Shown: positions 6,943 to 13,452 of the stretch, in pieces
Numbering within the stretch: the stretch's first letter is position 1
Layout of the letters: every line of letters begins with the position of its first letter
DNA from: Planctomycetaceae bacterium
GTDB lineage: Bacteria > Planctomycetota > Planctomycetia > Pirellulales > Pirellulaceae
NCBI GenBank assembly: GCA_003506095.1
Contig: DNWZ01000312.1
Location: 1-14,206 of the forward strand
Direction of reading: 5' to 3'
Length of the DNA stretch: 14,206 nt
Program-made: the position numbers and the translations under genes
Notes under the pieces: generated by a model
The model's database searches: none
What the model was told of the DNA's origin: nothing
The model's input: the letters and a program-made list of their open reading frames with translations, nothing else

Positions 6943-8829
6943 ATGTTATTTTCAGAACTCGGGTTACCCGAGCCGATCGTGCGCGCCGCCACCGATGCGG
7001 GTTACACCGACGCAACGCAAATTCAAGCCGATGCGATTCCGATTCTTTTGGCTGGGCACGACTTAGTCGGATGCTCACAAACCGGAACTGGCAAGACGGC
7101 TGCGTTCGCAATGCCGCTGCTTTCGAAAGTCGATTTGAATAACAAATCGCCACAAGTTTTAGTGCTCGCACCGACTCGCGAATTGGCGATTCAGGTCGCT
7201 GAGGCGTTCGAGCAATACGGCGCGGGGCTGAAAAACCTGCGAGTTTTGGCCGTTTATGGCGGCGCGGCTTACCAGCCACAGTTATCCGCGCTGCGTCGCG
7301 GTGTTCAAGTCATCGTGGGAACGCCAGGCCGTTTGATTGATCATATAAAGTCATCGGCGATTAAGTTGGACGCTATCCATTCGTTAGTCTTAGACGAAGC
7401 TGACGAAATGCTAAGGATGGGCTTCATTGATGATGTGAAGTGGGTTCTGTCGCAGTCGCCTGAGAATCGTCAAATTGCGCTCTTCTCGGCAACGATGCCA
7501 GGTCCGATTCGAGACATTGCCGAAAAGCATTTGAAAGATCCGAAATCGATCACCGTGGATCGCGCTCAGAAAAGTGCCCAGACGATTCGCCAGCAGCACA
7601 TTGTGGTTACGCCCAAGAATAAGGTCGAAGTGCTGTGTCGATTGCTGGAAGTCGAATCGACCGATGGCGTGATCGTGTTTGTAAAGACCAAGCTGGGCAC
7701 GGTCGAACTTGCCGATCGTTTAGTTGCACGCGGGTTCAATGCCGCGCCGCTTAATGGCGACATCGCACAAACCCAACGTCAACGAACCGTTGAAAAACTG
7801 AAGAGTGGTGAGATCAACATTTTGGTTGCGACGGACGTCGCGGCGCGAGGATTGGATGTCGATCGAATCAGCCACGTGATCAATTATGATTTGCCACACG
7901 ATCAGGAAGCGTACGTGCACCGCATCGGTCGAACGGGCCGTGCCGGACGCGAAGGTGCCGCGATCTTGTTGGTCACGCCGGCACAGCGTCATGCTGTGCG
8001 GTCGATCCAGCGAATGACGGGCACGACGATCGAATTGATCGAGCAACCGTCGATCGAAATGATCAACAAGCACCGTTCATCGCAATTCAAGGAGCGGATC
8101 ACCAAGGCATTGGAAAGCCGTCAATTGTCGACGTTGGCAACTTTGGTGGAAGAGTATTGCGCCGAGACCAGCCAAACGCCGACTCAAGTGGCCGCTGCGA
8201 TTGCAGTGATGTCGGTCAACGACCGACGCTTTTTTGCCCGCCCATTGGACGAGCCGACGTCTGCCCCGCCACGTGAAAATCGTCGCGAATCGGGCGATTT
8301 CGCTCGACGTGATGCCGGCACGCGTGGCGACCGACCGCAACGCGACTTTGCGAAACGAGAAGCGTTCCGCAACGACCAGTCGCGCGACGATTCCAAGCAA
8401 ACCGGTTTCAACAAAGGTGACTTCGCGGGCAAGAGGTCACGTCCTGGTGATTCGGCTATGGAACGTTATCGTTTGGAAGTCGGCCGCGTTCACGGCGTTT
8501 TGCCCGGAAACCTGGTCGGTGCGATCGCAAACGAAGCGGGCTTGGGCGGCGCCGAGATCGGCAAGATCGATATTTTTGACCACTTCTCGATCGTTGCGTT
8601 GCCAGCCGGGATGCCTGAGAGCGTCTTCAATGCACTGTCGCAAACCTGGGTTTCGGGCCGCCAATTGCGTTTGACTCGCGATTCGCATCCCGCAAGTCGC
8701 GGCGGTGCTGCTGGCGGTAAACCAGCGTTCCGCAAGTCGGCCCCCGGCGCAGAACGGCCGTTTCAAGGCAAGCCGGTGAAGAAGAAAAAGGCAAAGAAAG
8801 CGGCAGCGAGCGAGTTGGCCGCCGAATAA
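6943..8829 (+). CDS. deaD: DEAD-box ATP-dependent RNA helicase, DeaD/CsdA type
   Basis: The 628-residue protein unwinds RNA duplexes using ATP; relatives act in ribosome assembly, mRNA turnover and cold adaptation. All family motifs are present: Q-motif Gln28 in ATQIQADAIP, motif I SQTGTGKT (45-52), Ia APTREL (76-81), Ib TPGR (127-130), II DEAD (151-154), III SAT (182-184), V ATDVAARGLD (296-305) and VI HRIGRTGRAGR (326-336). A linker (about 437-505) rich in Arg and Asp precedes a DbpA-type RNA-binding domain (about 507-580, RYRLEVGRVHGVLPGN...). The tail (about 585-628) is basic, with KKKKAKK. The ATG at 6943 begins MLFSELGLPE, the usual helicase N-terminus, and has GAGAG upstream; extension to a TTG at 6895 would add 16 residues without family character. 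The symbol rests on domain order (DEAD core plus DbpA domain); csdA is a synonym. Confidence 0.93.
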   Translation: MLFSELGLPEPIVRAATDAGYTDATQIQADAIPILLAGHDLVGCSQTGTGKTAAFAMPLLSKVDLNNKSPQVLVLAPTRELAIQVAEAFEQYGAGLKNLRVLAVYGGAAYQPQLSALRRGVQVIVGTPGRLIDHIKSSAIKLDAIHSLVLDEADEMLRMGFIDDVKWVLSQSPENRQIALFSATMPGPIRDIAEKHLKDPKSITVDRAQKSAQTIRQQHIVVTPKNKVEVLCRLLEVESTDGVIVFVKTKLGTVELADRLVARGFNAAPLNGDIAQTQRQRTVEKLKSGEINILVATDVAARGLDVDRISHVINYDLPHDQEAYVHRIGRTGRAGREGAAILLVTPAQRHAVRSIQRMTGTTIELIEQPSIEMINKHRSSQFKERITKALESRQLSTLATLVEEYCAETSQTPTQVAAAIAVMSVNDRRFFARPLDEPTSAPPRENRRESGDFARRDAGTRGDRPQRDFAKREAFRNDQSRDDSKQTGFNKGDFAGKRSRPGDSAMERYRLEVGRVHGVLPGNLVGAIANEAGLGGAEIGKIDIFDHFSIVALPAGMPESVFNALSQTWVSGRQLRLTRDSHPASRGGAAGGKPAFRKSAPGAERPFQGKPVKKKKAKKAAASELAAE

Positions 8830-8860
8830 TCGGCTGTTCGCCCCCGCTGTAGAACTTCCG

Positions 8861-8880
8861 CCCTTCCGCCGCTGGAAGGG
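8861..8880. other. 7-bp hairpin downstream of the helicase
   Basis: CCCTTCC (8861-8867) pairs perfectly with GGAAGGG (8874-8880) around a 6-nt loop, 31 bp after the helicase stop. No T-run follows. Its right arm overlaps the beginning of a 13-mer repeat. Confidence 0.5.
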
Positions 8881-8903
8881 CTGGCGCTTAGGGCTGACGC
8901 TCA
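8878..8903. repeat. Two tandem 13-bp units
   Basis: GGGCTGGCGCTTA (8878-8890) is followed directly by GGGCTGACGCTCA (8891-8903), 11 of 13 identical. They lie between the helicase and the hydrolase, inside a region with two hairpins. This may be a copy of a dispersed intergenic repeat, which cannot be tested from one window. Confidence 0.6.
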
Positions 8904-8938
8904 TGCGGGCAAAGGCGACGTTGACGCGTCAGCCTTTT
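8892..8938 (+). terminator. Probable helicase terminator
   Basis: GGCTGACGC (8892-8900) pairs perfectly with GCGTCAGCC (8926-8934) around a 25-nt loop, and TTTT follows at 8935-8938. Stem strength and T-run fit an intrinsic terminator about 60 bp past the helicase stop. The loop is longer than usual and the T-run short. Confidence 0.55.
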
Positions 8939-8953
8939 CCGAAGCCGTTGGAG

Positions 8954-8959
8954 TACAAT
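8954..8959 (+). promoter_or_regulatory. Possible -10 of the alpha/beta hydrolase gene
   Basis: TACAAT lies 19 bp upstream of the ATG at 8979, just past the terminator-like hairpin. No good -35 is seen at 16-18 nt. If used, the leader would be only about a dozen bases. Confidence 0.25.
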
Positions 8960-8978
8960 CGGTGTCTCAGCACTGCCG

Positions 8979-10346
8979 ATGAAACCTTCCTTACGCGTTT
9001 TTCTCGCCATGAACTTGCTTACTAAAACGGCGATCTTGGTTTTCACCATCATCGCCTTCGCGCCTCTAGGCGTATCAGCACAAAACTTGCCCGCCGAAGC
9101 GCCCTATTTCAGCGTGGAGTATCCGCCGTCCAATCAGCCTGGCGAACTGGTTTTTGGTGTCAAGTATACGGTTTGGATACCGCCCAGCGTCGATCGATTG
9201 CGTGGCGTGATCGTGCATCAACATGGCTGTGGCGTCGGGGCATGCCAAGGCGGCGAAACAGCGGCTTATGATCTGCATTGGCAATCGCTGGCACAGAAGC
9301 ACCACTGTGCATTGGTCGGACCGACTTATAAGCAACCCGAAGGCGCGGATTGTGGTTTGTGGTGCGACGCGCGCAACGGGTCCGATGCAAGATTTCGGCA
9401 AGCGTTGGATGATCTTGCAATCCAATCGGGCCATCCGGAATTATCAACCGTGCCGTGGGCGTTGTGGGGACATTCGGGCGGCGGCGTTTGGGTCGGCACA
9501 ATGTTGATTCTGCATCCTGACCGCGTCGCAGCGGTCTGGTTGCGATCGGGCACACCGCGCATGGTGGCGGAAGCGAACTCGAAATTGCCATCGATGGAGT
9601 ATCCGACCGCCGCCTTACCGGTTCCTGTGATGTGCAATCTGGGCGACGAAGAAGGCGTAACGGTCACCGATGGAAGGTTTTCGGGTGTTTGGCCCAAGAA
9701 CGAAGATTTCTATCGCAGCGTTCGTGGCGCCGGTGGCCTGATCGGCGTCGCTGTCGAACCGAATTGCAGCCATCAATGCGGCAATTCTCGCTATCTGGCG
9801 ATTCCCTGGTTTGACGCTTGTTTGGCACAGCGGTTGCCCGACCAACAAGGTCAACCGCTCAAGGCGATGGATGAATCGAAGGCATGGTTGGCCGATCTGT
9901 TGAGTGCCGAAACGTTCGCGGGCGCCGATTACAGCGGCGACAAAAAAACCTCGGTTTGGTTGCCCAATGAGAGGGTCGCACGCGTTTACAGACAGTATGT
10001 TACGGATGCGAATGTGCTGGATGATACTGCGCCGCCGTCGCCTTCGACCGTGACCCTCCGCGGAAACGAGTTGACATGGACCGCGACGGCCGACTTTGAA
10101 AGCGGCATTCAAGGGTTCAATATTTTGCGAGACGGGAAGGTCGTTGCAAAGGTTCCGGCCGAGCCCAGACGTGGTATCGGGCGCAATCTCTTTCAAGTCA
10201 ACAGCTATCACGACACGCCGGCACAACCGTTGGTTGAAAAGCGATATGAGATTCCGAGTTCGGAGTTTAGCGCTGGGGCGATGTTCAGCGTCCAGACAAT
10301 CAACAGTGTCGGTTTGGTATCAGAACCGACTGCGGCGTCGAAATAG
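8979..10346 (+). CDS. Secreted alpha/beta-hydrolase with C-terminal Fn3-like region
   Basis: The 455-residue protein has a signal peptide: a positive n-region (K2, R6), hydrophobic core about 17-31, and likely cleavage after VSA (about residue 34). The second in-frame ATG (9009) gives an even more typical signal peptide and may be the true start. The hydrolase core spans about 60-310, with the nucleophile elbow GHSGGG (S166), an early HQHGCG stretch (80-85) that could form the oxyanion hole, D223 as a candidate acid and H265 (NCSHQC) as a candidate catalytic His. The core contains nine cysteines (84-281), suggesting disulfides in an oxidising compartment. Residues about 350-450 read like a fibronectin type III module (LTWTATADFESGIQGFNIL). 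Esterase or depolymerase activity is plausible; the substrate cannot be told. No SD is visible. Confidence 0.85.
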   Translation: MKPSLRVFLAMNLLTKTAILVFTIIAFAPLGVSAQNLPAEAPYFSVEYPPSNQPGELVFGVKYTVWIPPSVDRLRGVIVHQHGCGVGACQGGETAAYDLHWQSLAQKHHCALVGPTYKQPEGADCGLWCDARNGSDARFRQALDDLAIQSGHPELSTVPWALWGHSGGGVWVGTMLILHPDRVAAVWLRSGTPRMVAEANSKLPSMEYPTAALPVPVMCNLGDEEGVTVTDGRFSGVWPKNEDFYRSVRGAGGLIGVAVEPNCSHQCGNSRYLAIPWFDACLAQRLPDQQGQPLKAMDESKAWLADLLSAETFAGADYSGDKKTSVWLPNERVARVYRQYVTDANVLDDTAPPSPSTVTLRGNELTWTATADFESGIQGFNILRDGKVVAKVPAEPRRGIGRNLFQVNSYHDTPAQPLVEKRYEIPSSEFSAGAMFSVQTINSVGLVSEPTAASK

Positions 10347-10386
10347 TCGACTCGACGTGCTGATCTGAAAAGGCTTTGATCGCGAG

Positions 10387-11655
10387 TTACGTTCGCCGCC
10401 GCCGAGCAAACTTTCGCTGCATTTCGGCAATCGCTAAGCCAAAGTTTTCTGCTTCGGCAAGCGTATTGTAAAAATAGAAGCTCGCACGGCAGGTCGCCGG
10501 AACTCCTAAATCATGGTGCAGCGGCATCGCACAATGATGTCCTGCACGGACAGCGATCCCACGCATGTCTAACCACTGGGAAATGTCATGCGGATGCATC
10601 CCATCGACAACAAAGCTGACGATCCCGGCGCGCTGGTCAGCGGGCGGGCCGAAAACACGCACCCCTTCGACCGTTGACAGCGCATCGATTGCGATGCGAG
10701 CCAACTGGCGTTCGTGCGCATGAATCGCTGGCAGCCCCACCGACCTGACATAATCGATCGCAGCGGCCAATCCGATCGCTTCGACAATCGGTGGCGTGCC
10801 GGCTTCGAACTTCTGTGGCAATTCGCCGACAACGTAACCATTGGTCGACACCGTTCGGATCATCGCGCCGCCGCCTAGGAACGGTGGCATCGATTCTAAA
10901 ACCGATTCCTTGCCATATAAGATTCCGATCCCCGTTGGGCCACAAATCTTATGGCCGCTGAAGACTACGAAATCGGCATCCCAGGCTTGCACATCGACCG
11001 GCATGTGCGGAACCGCTTGAGCCGCATCGACCAGGACGGTGGCGCCAAACTCATGGCCAAGCCGAGTCCACTGAGCGACCGGAAACTCGCTGCCCAGGAC
11101 GTTGCTGACCGCCGTGAACGCGAACATTTTCGGCCGCAATCGTTCGAGGTGGTCGCGCACGATGTCAGCGGCGATTTTTCCGTCGGTGTCGACTGGCAGG
11201 AACGCGATCTGGCATCCCGTCCGCTCGGCGAGTTGTTGCCAAGGCACGATGTTGGCGTGATGTTCGGCAATGGTCAACAGGATGCAATCGCCCTGTTTCA
11301 CGTTCGCGTCGCCCCACGATCGCGCCACAGTATTGATCGCTGCGGTTGTCCCGGCCGTAAAAATCACTTCGACGATCGATGCGGCATTCAATAATTGAGC
11401 GACCGTGTCTCGCGCGATCTCGAACGCTCGCGTCGACTCTTCGCTCAGCGTATGTATCCCGCGATGGACATTGGCGTAAAAGTCGCGATAGCAATCGCTC
11501 ATCGCTTCGATCACCGCGACCGGATGCTGGGTGCTCGCTCCGTTGTCCAGGTAAACCAGCGGCGCACCACTCGCGGACGCTCGTTTCAGCACGGGAAAAT
11601 CGTCGCGGATTGATTCAACGTTCAATTGCGTCGCTGATCCTGTCGTTATCGTCAT
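10387..11655 (-). CDS. sufS: SufS-type cysteine desulfurase
   Basis: A PLP enzyme that takes sulfur from cysteine (giving alanine) and holds it as a persulfide for Fe-S cluster assembly. The 422-residue length fits the SufS/CsdA group. Visible signatures are the N-terminal YLDNGAS (35-41), H132 in EHHAN, D210 and Q213 (VDAAQ) around the cofactor, PLP lysine K236 in SGHKICGPTG, the active-site cysteine C375 in RAGHHCAMPL, and R390 in CRASFYFYNT, which by family analogy binds the substrate carboxylate. The C-terminus is basic (ARRRRT). It follows the SufU gene by 57 bp on the same strand, and SufU is the usual sulfur acceptor of such enzymes, so the two are probably co-transcribed. No SD is evident before the ATG at 11655. 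It converges on the hydrolase gene with 40 bp between stops and no clear terminator. Confidence 0.95.
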   Translation of the reverse strand: MTITTGSATQLNVESIRDDFPVLKRASASGAPLVYLDNGASTQHPVAVIEAMSDCYRDFYANVHRGIHTLSEESTRAFEIARDTVAQLLNAASIVEVIFTAGTTAAINTVARSWGDANVKQGDCILLTIAEHHANIVPWQQLAERTGCQIAFLPVDTDGKIAADIVRDHLERLRPKMFAFTAVSNVLGSEFPVAQWTRLGHEFGATVLVDAAQAVPHMPVDVQAWDADFVVFSGHKICGPTGIGILYGKESVLESMPPFLGGGAMIRTVSTNGYVVGELPQKFEAGTPPIVEAIGLAAAIDYVRSVGLPAIHAHERQLARIAIDALSTVEGVRVFGPPADQRAGIVSFVVDGMHPHDISQWLDMRGIAVRAGHHCAMPLHHDLGVPATCRASFYFYNTLAEAENFGLAIAEMQRKFARRRRT

Positions 11656-11712
11656 CGCTGATTGGGGCTGTGGGTTCGTGAAGATTCAGTTTGTCGGTCT
11701 GGGGCGACTGCA

Positions 11713-12114
11713 TTACTTTTCGTTTGGTAACTTATCATACGCAGTCGGGCAATCGATGGCCGCGTGCAACGTCCGCCAAGCAAGAAGACAACATTTTTGG
11801 CGGTCGGGTGATAGCCCTGGGCCGAAAAGTTCCAGCAACGAACGTGCGGGCCACTGCCGAGCCGCCTCAATCGTCATTCCCGCTACCCGTTCGACCAAGA
11901 TCGACGCAGCCGCTTGGCTGATCACGCATCCCTCGCCGTCAAACCACGCTGAATCGATCACCCCCTCTGGCGTCACTACCAAATCGATTCGCACCCAATC
12001 GCCACACAACGGACTGTCGCGAAACGTCGAATGCGTCGCCGTAGGGCAATTTCCCTGGTGAAATGGATCTTCATAATGCAGCAAGATTCGCTCGGCATAC
12101 TCGCCCGTCAACAT
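11713..12114 (-). CDS. sufU: SufU-type Fe-S scaffold / sulfur-transfer protein
   Basis: The 133-residue protein belongs to the NifU_N/IscU/SufU family and should accept sulfur from SufS. The three conserved cysteines are visible: C37 in LCGDW (with D39, the extra metal ligand), C63 in DGEGCVIS and C108 in QKCCLLAW. The residue before C108 is Lys, as in SufU, not His as in IscU. Compared with B. subtilis SufU from memory, the stretch between the second and third cysteine is about 15 residues shorter, and a second cysteine (C109) sits next to C108. The ATG at 12114 (MLTGEYAERI) is chosen because AGGAGA lies six bases upstream and the protein begins like other SufU; the open frame runs further upstream to 12246 without family character. 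It is first in a probable sufU-sufS operon; no sufBCD is in the window. Confidence 0.88.
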   Translation of the reverse strand: MLTGEYAERILLHYEDPFHQGNCPTATHSTFRDSPLCGDWVRIDLVVTPEGVIDSAWFDGEGCVISQAAASILVERVAGMTIEAARQWPARSLLELFGPGLSPDRQKCCLLAWRTLHAAIDCPTAYDKLPNEK

Positions 12115-12120
12115 CGGATC

Positions 12121-12126
12121 TCTCCT
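12121..12126 (-). promoter_or_regulatory. Shine-Dalgarno fixing the sufU start
   Basis: AGGAGA on the minus strand ends six bases before the ATG at 12114. It decides this start over the upstream in-frame ATG at 12246. Confidence 0.75.
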
Positions 12127-12250
12127 AGGCTGTGGATAAAGTGGTATAGGCTTCCCGGCCTGTGTGTTGCTTCCGGCGAAAACAGGGGCCGGATGCCTAT
12201 GCCCCATGATTGCAACTGCACGCGGGGTAACCAGCCCCAGAGACATATTC

Positions 12251-12256
12251 TACAAT
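12251..12256 (+). promoter_or_regulatory. Possible -10 of holA
   Basis: TACAAT lies in the 224-bp divergent spacer between sufU and holA, 82 bp before the holA ATG. There is no good -35 at the standard distance, so the call is tentative. Confidence 0.2.
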
Positions 12257-12299
12257 GGCAATCGAGATAAGCCCGTACGAAGCGGACGCTGAAAAAATG

Positions 12300-12331
12300 C
12301 CGAAGCCCAGTGAAACCGAAGCCTAGTGAAA
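12300..12331. repeat. Two tandem 16-bp units just upstream of holA
   Basis: CCGAAGCCCAGTGAAA (12300-12315) is followed directly by CCGAAGCCTAGTGAAA (12316-12331), 15 of 16 identical. Only seven bases (CCGCACC) separate the second unit from the holA ATG, so the repeats occupy the place of the ribosome binding site. Confidence 0.8.
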
Positions 12332-12338
12332 CCGCACC

Positions 12339-13388
12339 ATGCCGCTGATCCACGCTTTTGAGTTCTTGGTAAACAACGCAGCGGCCAAGTTGCCGTCCGT
12401 CGTGGTCGTCGTGGGCAACGACTCGACGCTCCGCAGTTGGACGATCTATCGGCTGATGAAGGATGCCGATGTCACAGTGATGGACGGCGAGATACTTCGC
12501 TGGATCGATTTGAACGGAGAACTTTCGACCGCGTCGCTCTTTTCCGCTGGCGAACGCCAGACCGTCGTGGTTCGTGCTGGCGACGTGGTTGTCAAAGATT
12601 TTCGTGCCGAGCTGGAGCAGTATTTTTCCAACCCCAGCGATGCGAGCCGGTTGGTGCTGGAGGTCGAATCGTTGCCCAGCAACACGCGTTTGTACAAGGC
12701 GGCGGAAAAGGACCACTTGATTGTCCAGTGCAGTCCGCCACAAGTCACACACGGTCGCGAAACGGCTCCCGACACACCCAAGATTCGCAAGTTTCTGGTC
12801 ACCCATATTGCACCGCAACATCAGACCAAATTGTCCGACGGCGCGGCCAATGCGTTGATCGAAATGGTGGGCGACAACATCGGGTTGCTCGACAGCGAGA
12901 TCGCGAAACTGGCGGTTCACTTGGAAGTCGGTGGGACGATCACCGAAGCGTTGGTGCGAGACGTCGTCGCGGGCTGGATTGGCAAGACGATGTGGGACGT
13001 CAATGACGCCGTTGCCGGAGGAAACGCAGCCGAAGCGCTGCGGCATATTGATAGGTTAATCTCTGGCGGCCAAGCGACTTTAGCGCTGTTGCCGCAACTG
13101 GCCTGGGCATTGCGACGGCTCGGCATGGCGACCGCTGTTGTGGATGAGTGGGAAGCGATGGGCCGCAGTGCAAAGCCGCAAGATGGGCTGAAGGCGAGCG
13201 GTTTTAAAGGGCGTCCCGAGGATTTCACCAAAGCGGAAAAGCAGATGAAACAGCTGGGTCGGGACCGAGCAAGAAGTCTGATGCCATGGCTGCTGGAGAC
13301 GGACTTGAAACTCAAAAGCAGTCACAGCGCCGCACCTCGCGACCGCTGGGCGGTCGAAGAATTGATCTGCAGGCTCGCGAAACGGTAG
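12339..13388 (+). CDS. holA: DNA polymerase III delta subunit
   Basis: The 349-residue product matches the length and layout of the clamp-loader delta subunit, which opens the sliding clamp during loading at primer ends. Residues about 20-130 read as the degenerate AAA+-like domain I (VVVVVGNDSTLRSW has no true Walker A, as expected for delta). DGAANALIEMVGDNIGLLDS and EIAKLAVHL (about 167-195) mark the lid domain. Residues from about 217 on (TMWDVNDAVAGGNAAEALRH, then LLPQLAWALRRL) form the helical collar domain. Sequence conservation in this family is low, so the call rests on these blocks together. The ATG at 12339 has no SD and directly follows a tandem repeat. It diverges from sufU, and mtnA follows 64 bp downstream on the same strand. 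Confidence 0.85.
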   Translation: MPLIHAFEFLVNNAAAKLPSVVVVVGNDSTLRSWTIYRLMKDADVTVMDGEILRWIDLNGELSTASLFSAGERQTVVVRAGDVVVKDFRAELEQYFSNPSDASRLVLEVESLPSNTRLYKAAEKDHLIVQCSPPQVTHGRETAPDTPKIRKFLVTHIAPQHQTKLSDGAANALIEMVGDNIGLLDSEIAKLAVHLEVGGTITEALVRDVVAGWIGKTMWDVNDAVAGGNAAEALRHIDRLISGGQATLALLPQLAWALRRLGMATAVVDEWEAMGRSAKPQDGLKASGFKGRPEDFTKAEKQMKQLGRDRARSLMPWLLETDLKLKSSHSAAPRDRWAVEELICRLAKR

Positions 13389-13408
13389 TCCGATTCAGAA
13401 TGTCGATC

Positions 13409-13450
13409 GTGAAAACTGCAATCTGAAAACTGAAATCTGAAATCTGAAAA
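13409..13450. repeat. Six tandem 7-bp units abutting the mtnA start
   Basis: Six consecutive heptamers read GTGAAAA, CTGCAAT, CTGAAAA, CTGAAAT, CTGAAAT, CTGAAAA. The consensus is CTGAAAW; the last four fit it exactly and the first two differ by one base. The array ends two bases before the mtnA ATG, filling the usual RBS position, and leaves only about 20 bp to the holA stop. Confidence 0.9.
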
Positions 13451-13452
13451 CC

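Noticed and set aside
9615..10226. 203-codon minus-strand open frame opposite the hydrolase
   Set aside because: Antisense shadow of a well-supported secreted protein; no start signal or protein character.
10336..10357. CGTCGA/TCGACG inverted repeat at the hydrolase stop as a terminator
   Set aside because: The 6-bp stem overlaps the stop codon and has no T-run on either strand, so termination is not supported.
12224..12238. GGGG/CCCC mini-hairpin in the sufU-holA spacer
   Set aside because: A four-base stem is too short to distinguish from chance.
12115..12246. N-terminal extension of SufU by 44 residues
   Set aside because: The SD AGGAGA sits just before the ATG at 12114, and the upstream residues do not resemble SufU.
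12108..13046. 312-codon minus-strand open frame opposite holA
   Set aside because: It lies antisense to a gene with family signatures, its translation has no recognisable domain, and it would overlap the sufU start. Long antisense frames are expected with this codon usage.
13409..13450. CRISPR-like array
   Set aside because: Units are only 7 bp with no spacers between them; this is a simple tandem repeat and no cas genes are present.
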